The notes beneath the pieces are model-generated. The model was not told the origin of the DNA and did no database searches. It was given only the letters and a program-made list of their open reading frames with translations. A DNA stretch of 64,000 bases from Crocodylus rhombifer (taxonomy: Eukaryota; Chordata; Crocodylia; Crocodylidae), in contig JAVSML010000043.1 in NCBI GenBank assembly GCA_038503035.1, forward strand, positions 319,411-383,410, written 5' to 3'. A program made the translations under genes and the position numbers. Of this stretch, positions 1 through 24,600 are shown in pieces. Positions within the stretch are counted from its first letter, which is position 1. Every line of letters begins with the position of its first letter.

Positions 1-12263
<12,263 letters not shown>

Positions 12264-12293
12264 CTTGAAACAACCGCCAGTCGCCGCGCGCCC

Positions 12294-12325
12294 ATTGGCT
12301 GCCGCTCGCCGCGCGCGCCCATTGG
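12294..12325 (-). promoter_or_regulatory. Tandem inverted CCAAT boxes (NF-Y type)
   Basis: ATTGG occurs at 12294-12298 and 12321-12325, within a duplicated unit of about 27 bp. In orientation the boxes read CCAAT toward KIAA1328. Paired CCAAT boxes at about this spacing are typical of NF-Y-driven, TATA-less promoters. Confidence 0.6.
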
Positions 12326-12382
12326 CTTCCCCCGGCCCGGAAGAGCGGCGCCTGCTGGGAGCGGGAGTTCGCCCCGCTCTGG

Positions 12383-12398
12383 GACTACCGCTCCCAGG
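12383..12398 (+). promoter_or_regulatory. Second, weaker ZNF143/THAP11-type site
   Basis: The sequence gactaccgctcccagg is a diverged copy of the same motif, 80 bp upstream of the better site and in the same orientation. Confidence 0.45.
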
Positions 12399-12462
12399 AG
12401 GCGCCGCGGCCTCTCCCCGCCCTTCCTCTCTCCCTTTAGTTGAGGTAGGCGGGCGGAGCGGG

Positions 12463-12478
12463 AACTACGACTCCCAGC
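12463..12478 (+). promoter_or_regulatory. ZNF143/THAP11-type site
   Basis: The sequence aactacgactcccagc is one change from the ACTACAATTCCCAGC core of the ZNF143/THAP11 motif. It lies about 70 bp before the TPGS2 start codon. Confidence 0.65.
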
Positions 12479-12546
12479 GGGCCTCGCGGGCAGAGCCCGG
12501 GGACGGAGCGCGAGGGGGGACATATTCCTCGCCCGTGCTGCGGAGG

Positions 12547-12619
12547 ATGGAGGACAAGGCCGGCGGCAGCATCGCGCCGCAGCTGGACAAGCTCACGCTG
12601 GGCGTCACCCGCGTCCTGG
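12547..12619 (+). CDS. TPGS2: TPGS2 coding exon 1
   Basis: The ATG at 12547 has A at -3 and G at +4. The exon encodes [20 protein letters not shown] and on to TRVL, matching the human start MEEEASS...LEKLTLGITRIL. It ends in phase 1 at a consensus donor CTGG|GTGAGT. An upstream in-frame ATG at 12265 was not used because that reading runs through the promoter. Confidence 0.93.
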
Positions 12620-15600
12620 GTGAGTTGGCGGGGGCGCTCCGTTGGCATGGCAACAGCCCTGGGGCCTGGGTAAACGTCGGCACGGCAACAAGCCGGGCTT
12701 AGCAACAACCCTGGAACCTTGGGACACCAGTAGCCCTGGGGTGTGGGCATGGCAACAACCCTGGGGTCTTGATACATCAGTAGCCCTGTGGCACTGGCAT
12801 GGCAACAGCCCCGGGGCGTCAGCTTAGCAACAACCCTGGGGCCTTGGTACACCGTAGCCATATAGCACCAGCATGGCAACAGCCCGGGGCGTTGCTATGG
12901 CAGCAGCTGCCACACCTCTGGCCAGCCCTCCTCATCTTGCGGGACAACCCAGAGGTCTGGGCTCCATAGCAACCAGGAGGTGCTGGTCGCCATGGTGTTG
13001 CGTGGTGCCCCAGAGAACCGGTAGGAGCATCCCCATCTCCTGCCTCGCTCCTCCTCCGCCATCCCCTCCTCTGGGCCCCGGTGACAGAGCAGCACCCCAT
13101 CTTTGCGGCTGCGGAGAAAAACACGCCCTAAATACACCCCTACACGGCGGCACGCAACCGCGTCCGACTCAAGGCCTGCCTTGGAAAACACCAAGTCTTC
13201 ATTTTTGCCCCATTTGTTGACTGTAGAAAAAGCTATATGGATTTATATAGCTGTATATCCATAGATCTATACATTATATCTATATATAGATATATATCTA
13301 TTATATATAGAGAGAGAGATCTATAGATTGAGTTCAGGTTTTGCATCAGGTCTGCAGTATCAGACTCTTATTCTTAAGTTTTGGAGGGCAGCAAACTGCC
13401 ATGTCCTTGCTGGCTTGTAAAGCTATACATTTAGTGCTGTACAGGGCTAAATTGTTTCGAGAGACATAGTGAGCTATGCTGATCTGAAGTCAAGTTAAGC
13501 TTCAGCTTGTGTAAGCTGTGCGATAGACACATACATACATAGATACATGTGTGCATACTTTGGTTAGTCTGTAAGATACAAATCTACCCTGCCTCCCATC
13601 TGCATTGTTGGGCAAAGTTAGCATCCCAGCTCCCAAGACTCAGAAACTTCTCTACATTTTAAAGCCAAAAGAGACTTTGGCTTCTAGTCATCTAGTCATC
13701 TAGATGACTATATAACAACTATATAAAGATAGTTTTAATTTAAGATACGTTAAAGCTCAAAGATGTCATCTAGTCTGACTGTTTATAGACCAAAGGATTT
13801 CACCCCATCACCTGTGTGCAGGTTTTCACCTCGATGCTGATATAACTGGCTGTACATCTACCGATTAGACCCAGGCCCTTGAAGTGAAATCCTGGCCTTA
13901 GTAGTCGATGGCAAAACTGACATTTCCTTCAGTGTGACCAGGTTTTAAACTCTGGTTCTGTTCTCAGTTCTACTAAATAGAGTCACTTTCCATACAAGTA
14001 CATTTGTCTGGGCCCTAGTTTTTCTTTGTACAGAATTGGGATAGCAGCATATCCCTACTCTGCAAAGGCATTAAGAGGATTAATCTAATAACTGAACAGC
14101 ATGGAAAATGCTTGTTTAGATAGTACGTATCAAAACTTTATAAACTATTCACATCTAAAATATTGTATGGTTCCAATACCTGTACAACTTTGTAAACTCA
14201 GAGAATATATTTTCCCATATTTTTCGTCCCTTTGTACTTTGGTGTAGTATTTCTTGTAACATGCAGCATAATACTACTTGCCATGTTTTAACATGGTTCC
14301 TTTCCATATTCCCAGACCTAGGAATTTCACAAATCTCTCCCAGATAAATCAATTGAGGCAGATGGCAAGTTAATAGAGTGTATTCCACTTACAGGCATAC
14401 CATCTAAGTACATAATTTGCTTAACTGCATAACACAATGCCAGTCCTATTTGGTTGCCTATTTGGTAACAAACATTAGTGATTTGCATACTGGATAACTG
14501 CATAAACCACTTAAGTGCATGACATCCTTCTGCACTGCTGCGTACTGTGTAACTTAATCATACACCAGTTAACTGCTTGCTGACTGTGTCTATGACTGCT
14601 TTGTAGGTGATTGTACTCCCTTTAACCACACCACAAACAGGTAGGGGGAAGCTGGCCTCAGAGTGCTACTATAGAAGCCTTGAACATGACGGGCACTAGC
14701 GCGTTTAAGGGCAGCTGATAGCACAGCACTAACAGAGCTGTCATTGTTGCCCATTAAGCCACAGAACTGTTAATTCTGGGTGGCCCAAAACTAACTAGCT
14801 CCCCTCCAGGTTCTAACAGCAACTCCAAAAGTGACTAGGAAAAGCCTTGCAAATGAAGAGAATTTACCAGTTTTGGACAGGGTGGATAAAAATCAACTAT
14901 TTAAAAAAATGAAAAAAATTGATTTTTTTTATTTAAATCAGATTTTTTATTAAGATGTAGTTTTTTTTTAAAAACAACTATATAAAGATAGTTTTAATTT
15001 AAGATACGTTAAAGCTCAAAGATGTCATCATGGAATAGGGATTATAACTTGTAATTATATACTGTTTGAGATAATATATTCATATAACCTTTTTAGAAAA
15101 GTTTTATAACTAGGTCACAACAGGCCATAGACTATATTAGGGGCCCAATTTTGTGGGATTTCCAGAGGCTCCTCTATAGCAGTGGTCTCCAAACTCTTTT
15201 GATCACGGACCCCTGTCAGTAAAAAATTTTTGAGCACACACCCCCAGTATATGTATATTTATTTATTTGACATATGGACCGAGTGAGGGTGCCAGTGTCA
15301 ATCCGTATATTAAATATTACTAAAACTTAATTTCTTTCTTATTTTTTTAGATAAAAAATAAATATAAATAGAAGTTTTAATATTTTCTTCCCTCATCCCT
15401 ATGGATCATCTTGCGCACTCCCTGGGGTGCATGCACCCCACTTTGGAGACCACTGCTCTTTAGATTAGTAAAGATTAAAGAAAACCACGCCACCCAATGC
15501 AACTCCGTGCTCCGTGTAGAAGATCCCATTAAGCATCTCCGTGATGCTTGGTTTCTGTTCTCAAACTAAGGATTTGTGTCTCCAGAGATCACATCCTTGT

Positions 15601-18600
15601 TCATAGATTCATAGATGTTAGGCTTGGAAGAGACCTCCATAGATCATCGAGTCCGACCCCCTGCATAGACAGGAAAGCACTGGGTTCAGATGCCCATGCA
15701 GCCTCCTCTTGAAGACCCCCAGGGTAGGGGAGAGCACCACCTCCCTTGGGAGCCCATTCCAGACCTTGGCCACTCTAATGTGAAGAAGTTCCTCCTAATG
15801 TCTAATCTAAATCTGCTCTCTGCTAGCTTATGGCCATTATTTCTTGTGCTCTCCAGGGGCGCCTTGGTAAGCAGAGCCTCACGAATTCCCTTTTGCGCAC
15901 CCATAATGAATTTATAGGCAGCCACAAGGTCGCCTCTCAACCTGCTCTTGTGGAGGCTGAAGAGGTCTAGGTGCCCTAGTCTCTCCTCATAGGGCTTGGC
16001 CTGCAAGCCCCTAACATATGAGTGGCCCTTCTCTGGACCCTCTCCAGGTTATAGTTTCATAGTTTGTAGGGTCGGAAGGGACCTGAGCAGATCATCTAGT
16101 CCGACCCCCTGCCATGGCAGGAAAGAGTCCTGGGGTCAAATGATCCCAGCAAGATGTTCATCTAACCTCCTCTTAAAGCCCCTCAGGGTAGAAGCCTGCA
16201 CCACTTCTCTTGAAAGCTGGTTCCAGACCCTAGCCGCCCTGACTGTGAAGTAGCGCCTCCTGATAGCTAACCTAAACCTACCCTCTGCCAGCTTGTGACC
16301 GTTATTCCTGGTCACTCCTGGCGGTGCTCGGGGAAACAGTGACTCCCCCAGTGCCTGCTGATCCCCCCTCACTAGTTTATAACAGGCTACTAGATCCCCC
16401 CTCAGCCTTCTCTTCTGGAGGCTGAACAGGTTCAGGTCCCGCAGCCTCTCCTCGTAGGGCCTGCCCTGCTGCCCCCGATCATGCGAGTGGCCTCCTCTGG
16501 ACCCTCTCCATGCTGTCCACATCCCTCTTGAAGTGCGGTGCCCAGAACTGGACGCAGTACTCCAGCTGCAGCCTGACCAGTGCCGCATAGAGGGGAAGGA
16601 TCACCTCCTTGGACCTGCTCGAGATGCATCTGTGGATGCACGACAAGGTGCGGTTGGCCTTCCTGACTGCCTCTTCACACTGCCGGCCCATGTTCATCTT
16701 GGAGTCAATGATGACCGCCAGATCCCTTTCCGCCTCCATGCTGATAAGAGGGGAGTTCCCCAACCTGTAGGTCTGGTGCCGGTCGTTCCTCCCGAGGTGC
16801 ATCACCTTGCACTTGTCTGTGTTGAAACCCATCCTATTCTCATCCGCCCACCCTTGTAACCTGTCGAGGTCTGATTGTAGCCTGTTGCATCCTTCCAATG
16901 TACCCACGTCCCCCCACATCTTAATGTCATCAGCAAATTTGAGCAGGGTGCTTTTTACTCCCTCATCCAAATCGCTGATGAAGATGTTGAACAGTGCGGG
17001 CCCGAGGACCGAGCCCTGCGGGACCCCACTGCCCACGTCCTTCCAGGTTGAGAAGGACCCATCCACTACCACCCTCTGGGTGTGGCCCTCCAGCCAGTTG
17101 GCGACCCATTTGACTGTGTGGGTGTCTACGCCACAGCCCCCCAGTTTCTTAATGAGAACGGGGTGAGAGACAATGTCAAAAGCTTTCCGGAAGTCCAGGA
17201 AGATTATATCCACTGCTACCCCTGCATCTAATGATCTGGTGATCTGATCATAAAAGGCCACCAGGTTGGTCTGACAGGACCTGCCACTGATGAACCCATG
17301 TTGGTTCCCCTAAGCATGCAGTCCCCTGCTGGCCCCTCCTGGGTGTGTGCCAGCATAATTTTCTCGAACAGCTTGCCTAGGATCAAGGTGAGACTAACCG
17401 GCCTATAGTTTCCCGGGTCCTCCTTCTTGCCTTTTTTGAAGATGGGGACCATGTTGGCCCTCTTCCAGTCCTCCAGTACCTCTCCAGAGCACCACGAGTG
17501 CTCGTAAAGCCGTGCCAGGGGACTTGCAATGACCTCAGCCAGTTCCTTTAGAACTCTAGGGTGGAGATCGTCCGGGCCGGCTGACTTGAATACATCCAGC
17601 CCCTCCAGAAGCTCCCTAACTAAATCCTCGCTACCCCGTGGCCCATGTGTTATCCACATCCCTCTTGAAGTGTGGTGCTCAAAACTAGATGCAGTACTCC
17701 AGCTGCGGTCTGACCAGTGCCCAAGAGAGGGGAAGTATCACCTCTTTGGTTCTGTTTGTCATGTATCTGCCGATGCACGATAAAGTGCCATTAGCTTTTC
17801 TGACCACTTCGTCACACTGACAACTCGTGTTCATCTTGGAGTCTGCTAGGACTCTGAGATCCCTTTCCGCTTTTGTGCTGCCGAGCAGGTCATTTCCTAG
17901 GCAGTAGGTGTGCTGGACGTTTTTCCTCCCTAGGTGCAGCACTTTGTATTTCTCCTTGTTAAATTGCATTCTATTGTTTTCTGCCCATTTGTCCAACCTG
18001 TCCAGGTCTGCCTGTAGCTGTTCCCTGCTCTCTGGTGTGTCCACTTCTCCCCATAGTTTTGTATCATCCACAAACTTGGAGAGAGTACTCTTCACTCCCT
18101 CGTCCAAGTCACTGATGAAGACATTGAAGAGTATCGGTCCAAGGACTGAGCCCTGCCAGACCCCACTGCCCACGTCCTTCCAGGTCGATACCGACCCGTC
18201 CACCACTGCTCTCTGGGTCTCTCTGCTCTCTCTGCCCTCTAGCCAATTTGCCACCCACCGGACTGTGTAATCATCCAAGTCACCGCCTCTTAACTTGTTC
18301 ATCAGTATGGGGTGGGATACCATGTCGAAAGCCTTCCTGAAATCTAAGTAAACGATATCAACCCCTCCTCCTGTGTCCAGGAGTTTTGTGACCTGGTCAT
18401 AAAAAGAGACTAGATTAGTCAGGCATGATCTACCCACTACGAACCCATGCTGGTTTCCCCTCAACATAATTTTCCTGCTGGGCTCTCGCATATATGAGCC
18501 TTAATAAACTTTTCAAAGACTTTGCCAAGGGTGGAGGTGAGACTGACTGGCCTATAGTTGCCTGGATCCTCCTTCCTCCCCTTCTTGAAAATAGGGACCA

Positions 18601-21600
18601 CATTGGCACTTTTCCAGTCCTCCAGGACCTGTCCTGTTCATCACGAGTGCTGAAATATTCTTGCCAGTGGCTAGGCAATGATATCGGCCAGTGTCTTCAG
18701 TACCTTCGGGTGGAGCTCGTCCGGGCCTGCCGACTTAAACACATCCAGTCCTTCCAAGTGACTCTGCAACATCTCAGGGTCAATGCGTGGTAGTCTGGCG
18801 CCCAGCTGTTGCCTCTCTACAATGTGAGACTTGTCTTGCCCCTCCTTTAGGAAGACTGAGGCAAAGAACTCATTGAGGAGTTCAGCCTTGTCCCTGCATC
18901 TGTCACCAATTGCTTTTGCCCATTCAGTAGTGGTCCAGTACCCCCCTGGGCCTTCCTTTTACTCCCCGTATATCTGAAGAACAATTTTTTAGTATCCTTA
19001 ACTTGGGATGCCGTCCTCAGCTCCATGGTAGCTTTGGCCTTTCTGACTGCCTCCCTACAACTACAAGCTGAGCAGGCATACTTCTCTTTAGTAATCTCTC
19101 CCTGTTTCCACTGCTTATATGCCCCACTCTTTGCCCTTAGGCTGCTCTGGATTTCTCTGGTCAGCCAAGGAAGCCTCTTGGCCCTTTTCCCCCTTTTCCC
19201 ACACATTGGGATCGTCTCCCTCTGTGCCCGAAGGATCGCTTCCTTAAGGCATAGCCACCCTTCCTGGGCTCCCATCTCACCAAATCTCTTACTCTGCAGT
19301 GCATCATTGACTAAACGCCTGAGCTCGCTGAAGTCAGCCTTCCTGAAGTCTAGCACTTCCACCCTACTAGTTACCTTTCTCACTCTGCACCTTATAGTGA
19401 ATTCTCTTATTTGGTGGTCACTGTCCCCCAGGTGACCACTGATCTGTAGGTCCCCTACCATGTCATCCCCTGTTGCCAATACCAGGTCTGGTATGGCATT
19501 CCCCCTAGTGGGACCATGTACCTCCTGCGTCAGGTGGAGGTCCTGCACACAGGATAGGAACCTGAGTGAATGGTGGGAATGTGCTGTCTGTGTCTCCCAG
19601 CAGATGTCAGGGTTATTTAGGTCCCCCGTGACTACCGCCTCCCTAGTCTTTATGGTCTCTGAGAGCTGCCTCAGGACTTTCAAATCTAGTTCTTCCCCTT
19701 GGTGTAGGCATCTGTAGCAGACCCCTACCACCAAATCCCTTTCTCCTTGACCTCCATGTATCCTAACCCATAATTCTTCTACTTTCTCCTCCTCTGATTC
19801 CATTTTGATAAGGGTCGATGTATAACACTTCTTGACATGGAGCGCAACCCCTCCCCTTCTCTTCCCCACTCTATCCTTTCTGTATAGCTTATAGCCCTGA
19901 ATGTGTACTGCCCAGTCGGGGGTAGAGTCCCGCCAGGTTTCTGTTAACCCCACTAAGTCGTAGGTGTTCTCTGCAAGCAGGAGTGCAAGTTCATCCTGCT
20001 TGCTCCCCATGCTCCTAGCATTAGTGTATAGGCACTTGAGCCCTGTGACTGGCGCCTTTGTCGCCCCCGCTCCCCCCAGCTCTGATGCCCAGTGGGCCCC
20101 TTACTGCTTACCTGCTTATTGCTTACCTGTGCTGTACTTACTGCTGGACGTCCCATGGAATGCAAGTTAACAGCAGTATAAAAATGTAAAGTTTCAAGAA
20201 GTTAAACAAATAAAGGCTATCAAACAACAAGAATGCACTTTTTGTAGAAAACGTTGACTAAATCAAGGCTTCCTGGCTAGCGATTTGAATTGCAATTGAA
20301 CTCATGATTTAAATCAAATCCCCCCAGGTTTTGGAGTTGCCAGTCACTGATGCCTGTATATGATGGGCATCAGACTTACAGGAGTGCATATTCTGGGTAA
20401 GTGCATAGCCCTTCTCTAGTTCCAAGGCTGTGTGTTTCAACAGAGTACACTGTATTTTATTACACCAACATCTGAATCAACCTTGCTGAACCGTCAAACT
20501 AGAACAGAGTGAGGAAGACTAGATGTTGTTCTTATGGGATATCGATAGGCTTTGCATCCTTCCTTTTGATAGCAAAGAAGATCCCTTAGGGGTGCAACCA
20601 ATAAACTTGTCTTGCTATTAGTTCAGCTGCTTTCTCTGGGATGACTCATAAAACCCAGAGACACTTTTCTTCATCCCTTGGCATAAAAGCAGGCATGAGC
20701 CTTTTAACTCGATCGATTTAGTGGAATGCTTTTACTGGTAGGAGGATGGTCATACATTAAAATTTGGCATGTCCCTTTTCAACTGGTTCATTCCACACAA
20801 TAAGTGGTAGTTTGCAGCCCCATTTGCCAAATGTTTATGTGGGTGAATGTGATCCTCCCTTTACAAATCCTCTTCCTCTTTGTGCCCCACATTCAGAATT
20901 TTTTAAGTTCCCACCTCTATAGAAACTAGGCGGAGGCAGTGAGTATCACAGAATGTATAGAGGCTATAATTTGAAGACGAGGCAAATACACAGCTTTTGT
21001 TCAGGGCATGCTTTATCCTGCAGAAACTCTGACTAACAACAATGCCCAAGAAGTGAAAAATTGATTCTTCAGTCCTAAATTCAGCTGACAAGTGCTGGCT
21101 GTTAAAATATGTGGCATTTCGTGTTGTCATTTTCCCAGTCTCGTTTCAGAGCAGATGTGCTCTTCAGTACCCTGTGAGATCAGAACATAAGTGTTCACCT
21201 TCCCAGGGTGGCAGTGACTGGACCAGAGTTGAAAGGAACCGCAGCAGCGGAGCCAGAAGTGTAACGTTGGAGTTCTCAACTGCCAACCTCGTGCGCGGAT
21301 CCTTAGGTCGTATCTCTCTTAAAGTTTCCTAAAGTGTGGTAGGAAACATCCAGATGAAAGGTGTAAAGTATATGCAAAAGGTTATTGTGACTGTGATTCT
21401 GACTGTTGAAGTGGGCGAATTCGCCTCTTAAATCTGTTCAGCTTTATTCCATATCTTTCGTCGAGACTGGCTAGCCTCTTGATTTCTTCCACGGGGATTC
21501 AGAAAAGGTGCCCGTGGCACATTTCTTCTTCTTCCGCTTCATGTGTAATGGCACTTCCATCCATACTCATGAAGGACTGTTAGGCGTGATCTTCAGTTTA

Positions 21601-24600
21601 CCCACAGGATATTTTTAATATAACATCCAGGCTTTTAAGATAGAGTTTCTCTTTCTTTTGATCTTGGATTTGGTTCAGACCCCTTTAGAACTTACGGTTC
21701 ATTCATCCCCTTGACACCTTCCTAAGACTGATACAATATTAAATCTTCCACTATCCCAGCTGAGCTTTTGTACCTGATGAATTAAACATCCTTGCTGTTT
21801 TCTTTGATCATAGAAATAACAATTATTCTGTTATTATCTGTTAGCTTGACTCACGTAACTTAGTAAAGGGAAAGATCCCAGAGAGCATTGATTCTACCCT
21901 CTTCCTCAAATCCAGAATAGAGCCCCCAGTATGGAGGACGTATATTTTAGCACAGCCAAAATCCCTCTTTCCCTCAATCATTTAAAATGAAAACAAGCAA
22001 AGCATTGGAAAATCTTCCATAGGCAGGATTCCTGTGTATGCTGGGGGAAATGAACTAGATGACCTAATAGGATTTTTCCATCTTTAACTTCAGAGGCCAA
22101 AATGCTCTGAAAATAATGTTGCGGAGGGGGGGAGGAGAATCAGTTTCCTTACATATTTTCTACACAACTGATACTATTGTGAATGATGCATCCATGAACC
22201 TTAGATTAGAGCAGTGGTTCTCAAGCTTTTTAGGCTCAAGGCACCCCTGATAAGATGAAGACACCCCTCAGACTCAAGGCACCCTTGGGAAAATGTCAGC
22301 TGTTAGTTTTCATTTGATTTTTGACTTCAAAAAGACAACAGAGGAATTTCTTCTGTTCAGTGAACTCAGAAAGACCACAAGAGGTCAGAATGCTTTTAAC
22401 GCTATGGGTTTCTAGTTTAAATCTTTCTGTTTGTCTTGCAAATCATGTTTGCTCACCTAACAGTGCTAACATTGCATGGCACCCTGTGGCACTCCTGGAG
22501 GGATCTCAGGGCACCCCAGGGTGCCACAGCTGCCGAGTTGAGAATCACTGGGTTAGAGTTATTGACAGAGTTGCAATTTACCTTTGAAAGCTTTGGATAA
22601 TGTGGCAGATACACCCCTGACTAGGAAATGTCTCAGAGAAGTCAAACTACCCAGCACTAAAACACTGATTGAAAAGCTTTGGGTGACCTACTGTTAGGTG
22701 CATCCATACGTGCACTTTAATGCACATTAGCCTATTTGAATGCACATTAAAGCATCACAAAAACCCCATGCTCTTTATCTAATGTGCTTTCAAATAGGAC
22801 CTTTTACTAGTACCTCACAGTGGAGGCCACTTATACACCTACCTTTTTGTCCTGTGACGCACCAGAGATCTGACGGGTCAAAGCAAACTCAATTAATCGG
22901 GTGTGCTCCACGCACAAGCTGATGTGAACTGCGCTGCTCCGTATGCAGTTATATAAGCAGCGAAATATGCGTCAGCATGCAGAAAATGGCAGCAGTACAT
23001 TTTTGAACTAAAACACTTCTGATGTGTTTTAGTTCAGAAGTGAGCCACCGGCATTTTCTCAGCACCAATGCGCATTTTGCTGCTTATACAACTGTATGCA
23101 CTACAGTGCCAGGCACTTTTAAAAGTGGCCAGCATTGCAGTGCAAGCATGTGTACAAATGCCCAGAGGTACTAAATTTAAGGCGCATTACCTAAAGCGCA
23201 TTAATTGAACGTGTAGACATACCCAAAATGCTCAATAAAAGGAAGGGAAACAGGACCAGCGTTCTCTGATGCTTGTCTTTCCAGGTTAGTATGTTGTGCT
23301 GTGTATTATAAAGTGATTAGATCATGACTGGCTGTTTTGGGAGGCAGTATTTTCACAGCTTAGCCAGCCTTGAAAGCACTGCAAAGTGGTCAGTCTTATG
23401 TACAGCTTCCTTTATTGTATTTCCTGTTCTCATAGCAGGAAAATAATCTTTTTTAATCTGATCCAAAACAAATGAGGTCAGTGAGAACTGATTTTAGTCC
23501 GTTTGGACCAAAATATTTTTAGTATTTTTTTTAAATACAATCTCGGGTTAGTCTTTGTAAAGACAATGTCTTGCATGTGCACTGACAGGAAGAAGAACAC
23601 CACTTGCTTTATCTTCAGTGCCACTTCCGGTGGATATTCATTACATAAAGCAAGTCTTTGTGCAGGTCAGGCCTGCCCCTGCTTAGCTTGCCAAATTGTA
23701 TCACAGCCCTTGGCATTATATCTGCCAGGTACTAACAGGTCTTTTTCTTTCACAGAAACTTCACCTGGCGTGGCTGAGGTGACACTTGTGGAAAAGGAGC
23801 CAGCTGAACGCCACACCATCATCTCATGGGAGCAAGTGAGTTCTTTTATTACAGCAGGGTAAGAGGGCAGGTTTAACCATACTTACATACACTGTAGTGA
23901 ATTCAGCCTGACTATATTCCACACAAAATACATTCTCTGGGGTTTATGGGCCTTGCCTGGCTCCAGGCCACTCATCTGGCCTGCGGGACAAATGAGTCTG
24001 ATAACCCCACTCTACAATAAAACATTTTGCACAATTGCCATTTGCAATTTACACCTATAGAAAAATCCTGCATCTGTGTGCAAGGAGCTGAAGAAGATTA
24101 TCTTGAGATCCTTTCCAACTCCATGGTCTACGATCAGGAATAAAGCTATGGCAGAAAGGTGTATGAAGTAACGCATCGCACCCTATAGTAATCATCAAAA
24201 TGCATGCCCATATATCCAGTTTCATGGGTAGAGACAAGGCTGTGCTTTTTTTCAAGCTGGTGTGTGGACTGTGTGTAGAACTGTGTAAGTAATTGATTTG
24301 GCATCTGGACAAAAAGTAGGGAGAAAATTTGTTTTACATTAAAAAAAATTTAATACAGGCGGTCCTTGGACTTACAACACAATTGGTTCCTGAAAACTGT
24401 GTCCTAAGTTGAAACGTTGTAACTCCATGTTCTCATAAGAAACAGTGTTATAAACGGGGGATTGGTTCCTGAACCAAGGCCGGTACCTTATTTTCACCAA
24501 AAATACCCCAGAATTTTGTACTCAATCGATTATACACAAGTAATATAGCTACATTAATGTATTTATATTATAAGTAGCAATCATATTGATTTGTTAGGAC

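Larger units (their letters stand above)
12264..12546. promoter_or_regulatory. Divergent promoter between KIAA1328 and TPGS2
   Basis: 283 bp separate the two divergent start codons. The stretch is very GC- and CpG-rich and has no TATA box. Two ATTGG (inverted CCAAT) boxes lie at 12294-12298 and 12321-12325, 27 bp apart, each within a repeated cgcgcccattggct unit, which suggests NF-Y binding. Two ACTACNNCTCCCAG-type motifs (12383-12398 and 12463-12478) resemble the ZNF143/THAP11 site common in bidirectional promoters. A YY1-like motif overlaps the KIAA1328 start. Transcription start sites are not visible from sequence. Confidence 0.82.
14870..20335. mobile_element. hAT-type non-autonomous transposon, host of a nested block
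   Basis: Flanking 8-bp duplications gttttgga are identical at 14870-14877 and 20328-20335. The left end reads cagggtggataaaaatcaa and the right end holds gatttaaatcaaatcc, an AT-rich inverted terminal pair known from amniote hAT MITEs. The original element was about 600 bp. The remaining length is later insertions: a smaller hAT (15180-15455) and CR1 C (about 15600-20160), which itself contains CR1 B. Confidence 0.8.
12620..23755 (+). other. TPGS2: TPGS2 intron 1
   Basis: This 11.1-kb intron holds the X-box-like array, AT-rich simple repeat, a MIR-like SINE, the nested transposon block (14870-20335), a hAT MITE (22212-22550) and another MITE (about 22693-23226). The stretches 20460-22200 and 23227-23755 look unique. 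Confidence 0.8.

Noticed and set aside
16479..20010. Functional reverse transcriptase gene
   Set aside because: Sequence is CR1 ORF2, but split between two nested copies with frameshifts and an altered catalytic motif in copy C.
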